Source: Flavobacterium enshiense DK69 (GTDB taxonomy: Bacteria; Bacteroidota; Bacteroidia; Flavobacteriales; Flavobacteriaceae). Taken from it: a stretch of DNA of 64,000 nt. The position numbers and the translations under genes are program-made. Location of the stretch: the NCBI RefSeq assembly GCF_000498495.1, contig NZ_AVCS01000006.1, forward strand, positions 248,001-312,000. The letters run 5' to 3'. This document shows positions 33,458 through 43,281 of this stretch, piece by piece; positions within the stretch are counted from its first letter, which is position 1; each line of letters begins with the position of its first letter. The notes beneath the pieces are model-generated. The model made no database searches, had not been told where the DNA came from, and was given only the letters and a program-made list of their open reading frames with translations.

Positions 33458-35587
33458 TTACATTTTGCCGTTTGGCAATGTCATAATTCCCATATTGAAA
33501 AGTGTAAATACCTGCATGTCCACATTTTCCTGAATCGTAGCCGCTACCGATTTTCCGGCACCGTGGCCAGCATTAATGTCGATACGGATTAACGTAGGAT
33601 TGTTTCCGGTCTGTTTGTCCTGTAATTCGGCTGCAAATTTAAAACTGTGCGCCGGAACCACACGGTCATCATGATCACCGGTCATAACCATAGTCGCTGG
33701 ATATTCAGTTCCTTTCTTAACATTGTGAACTGGAGAATACGCTTTAATGTACTCGAACATCTCTTTTGATTCTTCCGAAGTTCCGTAATCGTAAGCCCAA
33801 CCTGCACCTGCGGTAAAAGTGTGGTAACGAAGCATGTCCAAAACGCCTACAATCGGTAAAGCTACTTTCATCAAGTCAGGGCGTTGCGTCATCGTTGCGC
33901 CAACAAGCAATCCGCCATTAGAACCTCCTTTTATTGCTAAATAGTCAGAAGAAGTGTATTTCTCTTTAATTAGGTACTCTGCCGCTGCAATAAAATCGTC
34001 AAATACATTTTGTTTCTGCATTTTCGTACCGGCATCGTGCCATTTTTTACCATATTCACCACCGCCTCGTAAGTTTGGAACCGCTAAAACTCCGCCGTTT
34101 TCCATCCAAACAACATTAGCAATGCTGAAAGACGGAGTCAAACTTACGTTAAATCCTCCGTAACCATACAACATGGTCGGGTTTTTACCGTCCAGTTTCA
34201 AGTCTTTTTTGTAGGTAATAATCATCGGGATTTTGGTTCCATCTTTGGAAGTGTAAAAAATCTGTTTGGAAACATAATTCTCTCCTTTGAAATCCACTTT
34301 CGGTTTTTCATATACAGAAGAATTACCTGCTTTTGGTTCAAATGCATAGGTGGTTCCAGGCGTGATATAATTGGTGAATGAATAATACAGGACTTTCTCT
34401 TCTTTTTTTCCTCCGAAACCAGTTGCAGTTCCAAGACCCGGTAAAGTGATTTCACGAACTAGTTTTCCATTGTAGTCATATTGTTTTACTACAGAAACAG
34501 CATCTTTCATATAATTGGCAAAGAAATACCCGCTTCCTGTTGATGGAGACAATACGTTTTCCGTTTCTGCAATGAAATCTTTCCAGTTTTCCGGTTTCGG
34601 ATTTGAAAAGTCCGCTGTAACAATTTTTTTGTTCGGAGCCTTGTAATCGGTCATGATGAACAATTTGCTTCCTTCGTTTTCAATAATGTAACTCGATGTA
34701 TTGAAGTTGTCTAAAATGGTTATGATCGGACTGTTTTCTTTAGTCAGGTCTTTAATGTACAATTCGTTTCCGTAGGTTGAATTCGCTGCTGTAATCACCA
34801 AATATCGGTCGTCTTCCGTTACGCTTCCGCCTACATATCTTCTTTTTTGGTCCAAGCCGAAAATTACTTTATCGTCTTTTTGAGCCGTTCCCAATTTATG
34901 GTAATACAATTTATGCTGATCGGTTTTTGCGGAAAGTTCGCTTCCGTTCGGTTTGTCATAACTTGAGTAATAGAAGCCTTCGTTGCCTTTCCACGATACA
35001 CCGCTGAATTTTACATCAACAATGGTATCTTCCAAAACTTTTCGGGAAATGGCATCCATGATGATTACTTTGCGCCAGTCGCTTCCGCCTTCAGAAATCG
35101 CGTAAGCCACTTTGGAGCCATCTTTGGAGAAATCCAGTCCTCCTAATGAGGTCGTTCCGTCTTTAGAAAACGTGTTTGGGTCTAAAAAGATTTCTTCTTT
35201 CCCCTTAGCGTCTTTTCGGTATAAAACCGACTGGTTTTGTAAGCCGTTGTTTTTATAGTAATACGTAAACTTTCCTTCTTTGAAAGGAGCGGAAATTTTT
35301 TCGTAATTCCACAATTTTTCCATGCGGGCCTTTATGGCATCGCGATATGGAATTCGTTTTAAATAATCATATGTAAGGCTGTTTTGCGCTTTTACCCAGG
35401 CGCCGGTTTCTACCGACCGGTCGTCTTCAAGCCAACGGTATGGATCGTTTACTTTGGTGCCGAAATACGTATCGGTATGTTCAATTTTTTTTGTTTCGGG
35501 ATATTTGATTTCTCCGGTGGTTTTAGGAGCTTGTGCATTCATGGTTAAACTACAGATTACGGCAGTTGCGGTTACTATGTTCTTCAT
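33458..35587 (-). CDS. Exported prolyl oligopeptidase (S9A)
   Basis: A 709-residue serine peptidase cleaving after proline in short peptides. The signal peptide is about 1-19 (ends MNAQA). The N-terminal segment contains the family mark [11 protein letters not shown] (about 46-56), then a seven-bladed propeller, then the hydrolase domain with Ser in [12 protein letters not shown] (near 556), Asp in DHDDRVVP (near 641) and His in NAGHGAGKS (near 675). The signal peptide makes it periplasmic. Confidence 0.95.
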   Translation of the reverse strand: MKNIVTATAVICSLTMNAQAPKTTGEIKYPETKKIEHTDTYFGTKVNDPYRWLEDDRSVETGAWVKAQNSLTYDYLKRIPYRDAIKARMEKLWNYEKISAPFKEGKFTYYYKNNGLQNQSVLYRKDAKGKEEIFLDPNTFSKDGTTSLGGLDFSKDGSKVAYAISEGGSDWRKVIIMDAISRKVLEDTIVDVKFSGVSWKGNEGFYYSSYDKPNGSELSAKTDQHKLYYHKLGTAQKDDKVIFGLDQKRRYVGGSVTEDDRYLVITAANSTYGNELYIKDLTKENSPIITILDNFNTSSYIIENEGSKLFIMTDYKAPNKKIVTADFSNPKPENWKDFIAETENVLSPSTGSGYFFANYMKDAVSVVKQYDYNGKLVREITLPGLGTATGFGGKKEEKVLYYSFTNYITPGTTYAFEPKAGNSSVYEKPKVDFKGENYVSKQIFYTSKDGTKIPMIITYKKDLKLDGKNPTMLYGYGGFNVSLTPSFSIANVVWMENGGVLAVPNLRGGGEYGKKWHDAGTKMQKQNVFDDFIAAAEYLIKEKYTSSDYLAIKGGSNGGLLVGATMTQRPDLMKVALPIVGVLDMLRYHTFTAGAGWAYDYGTSEESKEMFEYIKAYSPVHNVKKGTEYPATMVMTGDHDDRVVPAHSFKFAAELQDKQTGNNPTLIRIDINAGHGAGKSVAATIQENVDMQVFTLFNMGIMTLPNGKM

Positions 35588-35608
35588 GTGTTGTTTTTTT
35601 GATTTTCA

Positions 35609-35616
35609 CAAATATA
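35609..35616 (-). promoter_or_regulatory. -7 box of the prolyl oligopeptidase gene
   Basis: TATATTTG on the minus strand, 22 bases before the ATG. No clear -33 element lies at the usual distance. Confidence 0.5.
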
Positions 35617-35672
35617 ATCAAACTTTGTTTGGAGATTTTGACTTTTTGAAAACCTTAAGGGTTAAATATTGA

Positions 35673-37877
35673 TTAAAAGTTGAAATTAATTCCTAAAATA
35701 ATATTTCTTCCGATGTTCGGAATACCGTCGGTTTTTAGACGCGACAAATGCGAAATATACGTTTTGTCTAATAAGTTGTTTGCATTCAGGGAAAGGTCAA
35801 ATTTGTTTTTTCCGATGTTGATGTTTCCGCCAAATCCAAGGTTTAACAACACATAATCGCCTGTTTCTGTTTCAAACGTACTGATGTTGTTTTGTTTAAG
35901 AAAATAATCGATGTTAAGCAAAGCATAAGCGCTTTTAAACCATTTTTGGATGTCAAACTCGGTTCTGATGGTATTTGAGAATTTGTTCGCCGGGATAAGC
36001 GGCAAATAGTCGCCATTGTCTTGTTTGCCGGTCACGCTTTCAAAACTGCTTACCAAATGCAGCCAGTCCAGTGGGTGCGGGTGATAGTGAATTCCTATTT
36101 CCCCGCCATAAAGTGCCGCATCATCCTGAACATAATCATAGACATCGTTACCATCAATTTGAGTTCCGGTCGGAGATAGAAAAATGTAATCATTGATGTG
36201 GTTGTAAAAACCATTGGCAAAAAACTCAAAGTGGGCATTGCCATATTCCAGGTTCAAATCAGTTTGAAGGTTCTGTTCGTTTTTTAAGTTGGGGTTTCCA
36301 ATCTCATAGCGGTTGCTGCCTTCGTGTACACCGTTGGAAGTCAGTTCCGCTAAGTTGGGAGCGCGGAATCCGGTAGCCATATTGGCTCGGAGGGTCAGAT
36401 TCTTAAACACTTTTGTTTTGTAGCCCAGAGAGGCATTAAAACTTTCGAAGTTTTTGTTTACGGCTTCAAAATAACCTTCTTCACCAAATGTTCCGTGGTT
36501 TTCCGAGTCAATCTTTCGGTTGTCATAACGAATCCCGGCCTGTAAAGTGTTTGATCTCCATTCGTAATTGGAAGTCATTAATATACCGATATCGTTGGTC
36601 GTTGCGTCGGGAATCAGTATTTCTTCACCATTATTTTTATTTGTTTGATGCATTCCCTGAACCCCGATAATGGTTTCCAGACGGTCGGATTTCGGAAGAT
36701 ATAATTTTACATTGTAACTCGCAGTTTTCAGTTTCATGTGCAACGCGGTCTCATCGGCGGCTTCGAGCTCTTTTCGGTTGTTGTAGGTGTAACCTAAATC
36801 AGCTTCCAGTTTCGTTTTTTTTAGGAAAAATTTCTGGTGCAGACTCAACATGTGATTGTCGATATCCTGTTTTGGATACAAGGGCGTACGGAAATGTTCC
36901 GGTATGATGTCTTCTTCGGGTAAACCGATATTTAGATTATTATAGTTGTATCGGAATTCCGAATTGTAATGGATGTTGGAATACCCTAGTCCGATTTTAT
37001 AGTCCTTTTCGATAAAACGGGTGTTGGTTACTTTTTCGCCCGACGGAATTTCGTAATCGGCATGCGTGGAATAACTTGCCCTAGTGAGGAATTTCCAGTT
37101 GTCCGAAGAAGTCTTTAGTCCCAAAGTAGTATTGCTTCCCTGGGTATTGGAAAAAAACTTCTGATTGAAATTTCCAGAAGACGAATTGGCTTTGGCGAAT
37201 TTTTCGGAATTGAAATACAGTACTCCGCCCAAGGCATCGGAACCGTAAAGGAGGGAGGCGGGGCCTTTAATGACTTCGACACTTTCCACCCCAGCATCGC
37301 TCATTCCTAAGCCGTGTTCGTCGCCAAATTGTTGGTTTTCCATTCGGATTCCCTGTGAATAAACTAAAACGCGATTACCGCTTAAACCCCTGATGACTGG
37401 TTTTCCGATGGAAGTTCCCGTGGATATCTGAGCAACTCCGGGAATGGTGGCCAAACCTTCGACTAAAGTGGCCGCGCCTTTTTGTTGTAATTGTTTAACC
37501 GACTGATGTTCGACTTTCATCACGTTTTGCGACTGTACTTTGTTAAATACTGTGGAAACAATCATCTCGTCCATGTGGGTTGATGTTTCCTCCAGCATAA
37601 CGTTTAAATGAGTTTCTTTCTCATTGATTGTCACCACGACGTTTTTATTGGCATAGCCGATAGACGAAAAAGAAATGTTGAAATTTCCCTTGGGTAAATC
37701 GTTAAAAATGTATCTCCCGATGCTGTCGGAAACAGTTTCTTTGTGCAGCTCCGGAATGGAAACCGTAACACTTTCAATGGCTTTGCTGTTATGGTCTGCA
37801 ATGCTTCCGGACAGCGTGTTTTGTCCGACAGCAATGACTGAAAACCCCAGAAGAAGGGTCGTTATAAAGGATTTCAT
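35673..37877 (-). CDS. TonB-dependent outer-membrane receptor
   Basis: A 734-residue outer-membrane receptor. The signal peptide is about 1-18. It then has a carboxypeptidase-like regulatory domain (LSGSIADHNSKAIESVTVS, about 22-95), a plug domain (about 115-220, with GKPVIRGLSGNRVLVY and SLLYGSDALGGVLYF) and a 22-strand barrel with ANMATGFRAPNLAEL and a C-terminal aromatic residue (GINFNF). The ligand is not shown by sequence; the His-rich exported protein encoded 58 bases upstream suggests a metal or metal complex. Confidence 0.92.
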   Translation of the reverse strand: MKSFITTLLLGFSVIAVGQNTLSGSIADHNSKAIESVTVSIPELHKETVSDSIGRYIFNDLPKGNFNISFSSIGYANKNVVVTINEKETHLNVMLEETSTHMDEMIVSTVFNKVQSQNVMKVEHQSVKQLQQKGAATLVEGLATIPGVAQISTGTSIGKPVIRGLSGNRVLVYSQGIRMENQQFGDEHGLGMSDAGVESVEVIKGPASLLYGSDALGGVLYFNSEKFAKANSSSGNFNQKFFSNTQGSNTTLGLKTSSDNWKFLTRASYSTHADYEIPSGEKVTNTRFIEKDYKIGLGYSNIHYNSEFRYNYNNLNIGLPEEDIIPEHFRTPLYPKQDIDNHMLSLHQKFFLKKTKLEADLGYTYNNRKELEAADETALHMKLKTASYNVKLYLPKSDRLETIIGVQGMHQTNKNNGEEILIPDATTNDIGILMTSNYEWRSNTLQAGIRYDNRKIDSENHGTFGEEGYFEAVNKNFESFNASLGYKTKVFKNLTLRANMATGFRAPNLAELTSNGVHEGSNRYEIGNPNLKNEQNLQTDLNLEYGNAHFEFFANGFYNHINDYIFLSPTGTQIDGNDVYDYVQDDAALYGGEIGIHYHPHPLDWLHLVSSFESVTGKQDNGDYLPLIPANKFSNTIRTEFDIQKWFKSAYALLNIDYFLKQNNISTFETETGDYVLLNLGFGGNINIGKNKFDLSLNANNLLDKTYISHLSRLKTDGIPNIGRNIILGINFNF

Positions 37878-37935
37878 ATGTTTTTGATTGAGTTATTGTA
37901 TAAGAAATTGTGCCGAGATTTTCGACAAAAACTAA

Positions 37936-38286
37936 TTATCCAATAAAACAAGGAGGTCCCCGAAGCGGAATAAATCCACCTGAAAAAACAATTGGTTTTT
38001 CCGCAATTGCAAAAGTGAGATTTTCTGTTTCAAGGGTTTTTATAAAGTCGAAAGAGAAGAACTCGACCGGAACGTAATTGCTGAAGGAAAACTCACAGGC
38101 AAAACAGTCGTCAAATTCATGATGGCTGTGCGAGAATTCGGTTTTGGAGTGGTTGTATTTATGGTCGCAGTGTTCTTCTGTGAACTGCTTTACCAAATGC
38201 TCATAAGAATGCGCTGATTGAAACAGTATTGCGAACAATAATGCAATCAGTAAAGAAAGGCTGAAATGTTGCAGTTTCTTATTCAT
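37936..38286 (-). CDS. His-rich exported protein preceding the TonB receptor
   Basis: A 116-residue protein with a signal-like helix at 7-28. The middle holds a dense metal-ligand stretch (EEHCDHKYNHSKTEFSHSHH, then FDDCFACEF), and the C-terminus reads PLRGPPCFIG. Small His/Cys-rich exported proteins that end in an R-(A/G)-P-P motif precede metal-linked TonB receptors in other phyla too (the DUF2946 type), which supports metal binding by analogy. It is co-directional with the receptor gene. A TATCTTTG box lies just upstream at 38293-38300 (minus), leaving very little leader. Confidence 0.7.
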   Translation of the reverse strand: MNKKLQHFSLSLLIALLFAILFQSAHSYEHLVKQFTEEHCDHKYNHSKTEFSHSHHEFDDCFACEFSFSNYVPVEFFSFDFIKTLETENLTFAIAEKPIVFSGGFIPLRGPPCFIG

Positions 38287-38314
38287 TTAAAACAAAGATA
38301 AGAAACACAAAATA

Positions 38315-38347
38315 AAAATCCGTTTAACTTTTACGCTAAACGGATTT
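38315..38347 (-). terminator. Terminator after asd
   Basis: Stem AAATCCGTTTA/TAAACGGATTT with a 10-base loop; the T-run lies on the minus-strand downstream side. Confidence 0.8.
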
Positions 38348-38367
38348 CAATATGATTTAAACCGGAA

Positions 38368-39357
38368 TTATACCAATTCGTTTTCTACAAGATATTCAGC
38401 AATCTGAACCGCGTTAGTAGCAGCCCCTTTTCTTAAGTTGTCAGCGACAATCCACATGTTTAATGTGTTTGGCTGGCTTTCATCACGACGAATTCTTCCA
38501 ACAAAAACATCGTCTTTACCTTGAGCGTAGATTGGCATCGGGTATGTTTTAGTGTCTAAGTTGTCCTGAACGGTAACACCTGATGTGTTGTGTAAGATAG
38601 AACGAACTTCATTAGTGTCGAAATCGTTTTCAAACTGAACGTTCACTGCCTCGCTATGTCCGCCCACAACCGGGATTCTGATAGCAGTTGCTGTAACAGC
38701 GATAGTATTGTCTTCAAGGATTTTTTGCGTTTCGCGAACCAATTTCATTTCCTCTTTAGTGTATCCGTTATCTTCGAAAACATCACACTGAGGAATTGCG
38801 TTACGGTGGATTGGGTAAGGATACGCCATATCCCCTTTGATTCCTGCATATTCATTTTCCAATTGCTGAACTGCTTTTACACCCGTTCCTGTGATGGACT
38901 GGTAAGTAGAAACCACAATTCGTTTGATGTCGTATTTTTTATGTAACGGAGCCAAAGCCATAACCATCTGAATAGTTGAACAGTTTGGATTGGCAATAAT
39001 TTTGTCGTCTTTAGTTAAAATGTTGGCGTTGATTTCAGGAACAACTAATTTCTTAGTCGGATCCATTCTCCAGGCAGAAGAGTTGTCGATAACCGTCGTG
39101 CCGGCTGCAGCAAATTTCGGAGCCCACTCTTTAGAAGTGTCACCACCAGCAGAAAATACAGCTATATCCGCCTTCATGTCTACTGCAGTTTGCATTCCAA
39201 CCACCTTATATTTAGAGCCTTTGAATTCAATTTCCTTACCTACAGATCTTTCTGAAGCTACTGGAATTAATTCTGTAATCGGGAAATTTCTTTCCGCCAA
39301 AACCTGAAGCATTACTTCGCCAACCATTCCGGTGGCACCTACAACGGCTACTCTCAT
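38368..39357 (-). CDS. asd: Aspartate-semialdehyde dehydrogenase
   Basis: Reduces beta-aspartyl phosphate to aspartate semialdehyde with NADPH, on the path to lysine/diaminopimelate, threonine and methionine. The 329 residues are full length: NADP fold VAVVGATGMVGEVMLQ at the start, catalytic Cys in IANPNCSTIQMV (near 126), TYQSITGTGVKAV and RIPVVGGHSEAV with the base His (near 234). It is a single gene with its own terminator. Confidence 0.96.
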   Translation of the reverse strand: MRVAVVGATGMVGEVMLQVLAERNFPITELIPVASERSVGKEIEFKGSKYKVVGMQTAVDMKADIAVFSAGGDTSKEWAPKFAAAGTTVIDNSSAWRMDPTKKLVVPEINANILTKDDKIIANPNCSTIQMVMALAPLHKKYDIKRIVVSTYQSITGTGVKAVQQLENEYAGIKGDMAYPYPIHRNAIPQCDVFEDNGYTKEEMKLVRETQKILEDNTIAVTATAIRIPVVGGHSEAVNVQFENDFDTNEVRSILHNTSGVTVQDNLDTKTYPMPIYAQGKDDVFVGRIRRDESQPNTLNMWIVADNLRKGAATNAVQIAEYLVENELV

Positions 39358-39467
39358 TTTACGTATTGATTTTTAGTGTGTTATTACGAATGGCAAAATT
39401 AAATAATAAAGATGTTAAAAAGTGATAAGAAAAAAATATCACAAGAATTATTTTGTTAACAAAAAAG

Positions 39468-39485
39468 ACCGCCTGTTTAGGCGGT
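39468..39485 (-). terminator. Terminator after mscL
   Basis: Stem ACCGCC/GGCGGT with a 6-base loop; on the minus strand it is followed by CTTTTTT. Confidence 0.8.
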
Positions 39486-39512
39486 TAATGTTAGAATATG
39501 TTGTGTAGCGGG

Positions 39513-39938
39513 TTATTTTTTAAGCAAATCACGGATTTCTCCTAATAATTCCTCTTGAGTTGGGCCTGTCGGAGCCGGAGCCGGTTCCGGTTTTTTCAAT
39601 TTGTTCATGGCTTTAATGACTAAGAACATTGCAAAAGCAACGATGATAAAATCAATCAGGGCAGTAATAAAAGCACCCCATTGAATGGCTAATTCTGGTA
39701 CCGCAGCAGTTACTACAGTGCCGGCCGCATCTTTAACTTCGGCAATACCTTCTTTCAGTATAATTTTTTTATCGTTAAGGTCGATGCCACCCATAATGGT
39801 TCCGACAATTGGAGCAAACATTTTTTCAACGAAAGCCGTAACTACTTTACCAAAAGCGCCTCCCATGACAAATGCGATTGCCATGTCAACCAGATTGCCT
39901 CGCATGGCGAACTCCTTAAATTCCGAAATAAATCCCAT
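39513..39938 (-). CDS. mscL: Large-conductance mechanosensitive channel
   Basis: A 141-residue inner-membrane channel that opens under high tension to release solutes in osmotic downshock. The N-terminal amphipathic helix (FISEFKEFAMRGNLVDMAI), the gate helix with VMGGAFGKVVTAFVEKM, the second helix (ITALIDFIIVAFAMFLVI) and a C-terminal bundle helix (TQEELLGEIRDLL) are all visible. Confidence 0.96.
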   Translation of the reverse strand: MGFISEFKEFAMRGNLVDMAIAFVMGGAFGKVVTAFVEKMFAPIVGTIMGGIDLNDKKIILKEGIAEVKDAAGTVVTAAVPELAIQWGAFITALIDFIIVAFAMFLVIKAMNKLKKPEPAPAPTGPTQEELLGEIRDLLKK

Positions 39939-40022
39939 AGAATATGATGTTAGTTAAAATGCGTGTCAGACTAAATTAGTAAAAATTAAGTTACATTTTA
40001 ACCCCCGATATAAAAAAGTACT

Positions 40023-42458
40023 TTATTCTTTATAAAAAACACGTTTCACCCGGTGTGAAATACTGGTTAGGATTTCATAAGGAATCGTGCCTACCACTTC
40101 GGCCAGTTCGGTAACACGCGGTGATTTTCCGAAGACAGTTACCGTGTCGCCTTCCCTGCAGTCGATGTCGGTAACGTCAATCATTAACATGTCCATGCAA
40201 ATGTTGCCGACAATTCGTGCTTTTTTCTGGTTGACTACAACATAGCCTTTTTCGTTGCCCCAGCTTCTCGGGATTCCGTCCGCATAACCTATTGGAATCA
40301 CGGCGGTTCGGGTGGGTTTATCGGCAATGAATTTTCGGCTGTAACCCACACTGTCGCCAACGGGAATGTTTTTTATCTGCAGAATAATTGTTTTGAGAGT
40401 ACTGATGTGTTCCAGATGGGTCATTTCCTCCGGATCGTTGCCAACCCCATACAATCCAATGCCCAAGCGCACCATTTCAAATTGATATTCCGAAAAATTA
40501 TAAATTCCGGAAGTGTTCAAAATATGACGAATTGGGCTTATGCTTAATTCCGACATTATTTTTTGTGACATTGAATCAAATGTGCGTATTTGAAACAAAG
40601 TAAAATCTTTATACTGTAAATCATCACTTGCTGAAAAATGCGAGAAAATACTTTTTACAGAAATCAGATTGTTGTTTCTTAACAAACCAATAAGTTCATC
40701 CAAATCTTTTTCCTCAAAACCAAGACGATGCATGCCTGTGTCGAGTTTTAAGTGAATTGGGTAATTGGAAAGGTTTTTTTGTTGTGCCAAAACAGTGAAC
40801 TTCTTTAATACCGAAACCGAATAAATTTCCGGTTCCAGATTATAAGCAACCATGGCGGCAAAAGCACTGTTTTCCGGATTCATTACGATGATTGGCATGG
40901 TAATTCCCGCGTTGCGGAGGGCAATTCCTTCATCGGCGAAAGCCACCCCTAAATAATCAACCTTATGATGTGCCAGTAATTTTGCAATTTCAAAACTGCC
41001 GCTGCCATAGCCAAACGCCTTGACCATAACCATCATTTTAGTGGTGGGTTTCAGTTTTGATTTGTAGAAGTTTAGATTGTGACTGATAGCATTTAGGTTG
41101 ATTTCCAAAACCGTTTCATGTGTTTTCTCTTCCAAGACCACGACGATTTCTTCAAATTGAAAACTACGCGCTCCTTTAATCAGTATCGTTTCGTTTGAAA
41201 AATGAGAACTGTTAAACTGTAACAGGAAATCCTGGGTTGTGGCAAACGAAATGAAATTAGGATAGTCTTTTAAATGAGCTCCGATACCTTCTCCAATACC
41301 GATGACAGTGTCAATTTTATTGTATAGTAAGAGACTTGATACTTTTGCATACAATTCTTCCACGGGAAACCCGCTTTGAAAAATATCCGAAAGGATGACC
41401 GTTTTCTTTTTGTGTGTTTTGTGTTGTTCCAGGAAGTCCAATGCGATTTTCAGTGACTGGTAATCGGAACTGTAACTGTCGTCGATAACCGTACAATTGT
41501 TGATGCCGTTTTTTACCTGCAGCCGCATTTCCACCGGATACAGATTGGCTATGCGTTCCTGTATCGTTTTTTGGTTATAGCCGAAGTGCAGCAATACCAT
41601 AAGGCAGGTAATTGCATTTTCTTCGGATGCCTTGTCGTGAAACGGAATTTCAACAAGGAATTGTTCTCCTTTCCAAAGGATTTCCAAAGAGGAATTTCCT
41701 TTTTCTGTAATCAAAACATCGGCAGAAGTGTCTGAATAACTCCAGGTAAATGTTTTAACGGAAGGAGGAAGAAGTGCTTCGTTTTTTTGATTTTTCTGAA
41801 GGATAACGACTTCTGTATTTTTAAAGAGTTTGAGTTTTTCGGTGATTTTCTCTTCTTCCGAAGCAAATCCTTCGTTATGTGCTGAGCCGATATTGGTCAG
41901 AATTCCCAATGTAGGCTGAATGATTTTTTCCAGTTTTTCCATTTCGCCAACCAATGAAATGCCGGCTTCAAAAATCCCGAAGTTATGTCTTTCATTGATT
42001 CCTATTACTGAAAGCGGTACCCCCACTTGCGAGTTGTAGCTTTTCGGACTTCGGATAACATTGTATTCCGGGCTTAGTAGGAAGTTGAGCCATTCTTTTA
42101 CAATGGTTTTTCCGTTGCTACCCGTAATTCCTATGATGGGAAAGTCAAATTGTTTGCGGTAAAACGCAGCAAAATGTTGTAAAGCATCGAGCGTATTGTC
42201 CACGAGTAGAAAATTGGCTTTGTGCGCCATTTTTTCAGGGATGTGACTTACCACAAAATGTCGTACGCCGGAATCAATCAGATCGGGAATGTACTGATGC
42301 CCATCGTGATTGTGACCTTTCAGGGCAAAAAACAAAGTGCCGTTGTTGTTTTGCAACGAACGGCTGTCTATGGAAACATTGTCAATCAGGCAGGTTTCGT
42401 CAACCCCTAACCATTTGGCGTGAATGACCGGGATGATATTGTGAAGTGATAAACTCAA
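40023..42458 (-). CDS. murF/alr: Bifunctional MurF ligase / alanine racemase
   Basis: An 811-residue fusion. Residues about 1-445 are UDP-MurNAc-tripeptide:D-Ala-D-Ala ligase, with the ATP loop GITGSNGKTIVKEW (about 112-125) and ILTNIGSAHNEGF. From about 448 follows a fold-type III alanine racemase with the PLP Lys in MMVMVKAFGYGSG, the PLP-binding HLKLDTGMHRLGF and the second catalytic Tyr in SVGYSRKF. The fusion makes D-Ala and also adds D-Ala-D-Ala to the cell-wall precursor; this architecture is known in Bacteroidetes. The gene starts 3 bases after tdk ends. Confidence 0.95.
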   Translation of the reverse strand: MSLSLHNIIPVIHAKWLGVDETCLIDNVSIDSRSLQNNNGTLFFALKGHNHDGHQYIPDLIDSGVRHFVVSHIPEKMAHKANFLLVDNTLDALQHFAAFYRKQFDFPIIGITGSNGKTIVKEWLNFLLSPEYNVIRSPKSYNSQVGVPLSVIGINERHNFGIFEAGISLVGEMEKLEKIIQPTLGILTNIGSAHNEGFASEEEKITEKLKLFKNTEVVILQKNQKNEALLPPSVKTFTWSYSDTSADVLITEKGNSSLEILWKGEQFLVEIPFHDKASEENAITCLMVLLHFGYNQKTIQERIANLYPVEMRLQVKNGINNCTVIDDSYSSDYQSLKIALDFLEQHKTHKKKTVILSDIFQSGFPVEELYAKVSSLLLYNKIDTVIGIGEGIGAHLKDYPNFISFATTQDFLLQFNSSHFSNETILIKGARSFQFEEIVVVLEEKTHETVLEINLNAISHNLNFYKSKLKPTTKMMVMVKAFGYGSGSFEIAKLLAHHKVDYLGVAFADEGIALRNAGITMPIIVMNPENSAFAAMVAYNLEPEIYSVSVLKKFTVLAQQKNLSNYPIHLKLDTGMHRLGFEEKDLDELIGLLRNNNLISVKSIFSHFSASDDLQYKDFTLFQIRTFDSMSQKIMSELSISPIRHILNTSGIYNFSEYQFEMVRLGIGLYGVGNDPEEMTHLEHISTLKTIILQIKNIPVGDSVGYSRKFIADKPTRTAVIPIGYADGIPRSWGNEKGYVVVNQKKARIVGNICMDMLMIDVTDIDCREGDTVTVFGKSPRVTELAEVVGTIPYEILTSISHRVKRVFYKE

Positions 42459-42461
42459 AAT

Positions 42462-43088
42462 TTATTCTTGCGTTTTTGTTGTATTGGCATAGATTGTTTC
42501 ATTTTCCTGTGCTTCTTTCATTGCATTGAAATAAGCAGCGCGGCTCAGTGGCTCGTATTCATCGGTTTCGCCTAACAATAACAGGTTGTTGTTGTGCGCT
42601 TTTCTGAAACTGAAGTGAGCCAGGTTTCCTGTACGGGTACATACAGCGTGTACTTTGGTCACGTATTCGGCAGTGGCCATAAGGGCAGGCATAGGGCCAA
42701 ACGGATTGCCTTTAAAATCCATGTCTAAACCTGCTACGATAACCCGAACTCCGGAATTGGCCAAATCGTTACAAACAGTAACAATTTCATCATCGAAAAA
42801 TTGTGCTTCATCAATACCAATCACATCGCAACCGTCGGCAAGAAGGCGGATGTTGGTAGCGGCCGGAACAGGCGTGGAACGGATTTCCGTTGCATCATGC
42901 GAAACCACCATTTCATCATGATAGCGTGTGTCTATCGTCGGCTTGAAAATTTCAACTCTTTGCTTGGCAAATTGCGCTCTTTTCAAACGACGGATTAGTT
43001 CTTCCGTTTTTCCGGAAAACATCGAACCGCAGATGACTTCGATCCATCCGAATTGTTCTTTGTGATTTACTGTATTTTCGAGAAACAT
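42462..43088 (-). CDS. tdk: Thymidine kinase (type II), zinc cysteines largely missing
   Basis: A 208-residue enzyme that phosphorylates thymidine with ATP (salvage). P-loop [14 protein letters not shown] (about 20-33), Walker B-like IGIDEAQFF (with catalytic Glu) and the lasso region are present. The usual zinc site of four Cys is mostly lost: only VCTRTG keeps one Cys and the C-terminal CxxC/H pair reads LSRAAYF. Bacteroidetes enzymes of this kind appear to share this, so it is probably a lineage feature. It is upstream in an operon with murF/alr. Confidence 0.93.
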   Translation of the reverse strand: MFLENTVNHKEQFGWIEVICGSMFSGKTEELIRRLKRAQFAKQRVEIFKPTIDTRYHDEMVVSHDATEIRSTPVPAATNIRLLADGCDVIGIDEAQFFDDEIVTVCNDLANSGVRVIVAGLDMDFKGNPFGPMPALMATAEYVTKVHAVCTRTGNLAHFSFRKAHNNNLLLLGETDEYEPLSRAAYFNAMKEAQENETIYANTTKTQE

Positions 43089-43281
43089 TTTGTAATTTTC
43101 AGACGTAGCAGAGAAATTTCTGTTTAGATTTGTAACTCAAACAAGCTAACGGAATTTTTCTATTTTTATATTGTTTCAAATGTAGAAAAAATTATCAAAG
43201 GTTCTTTCTTTCCGTGGTAAAATAAAAGCGTTAGAGAAAATAGTAAAACCATTGCTTTACTCCATATAAATTCAAAAAGTT

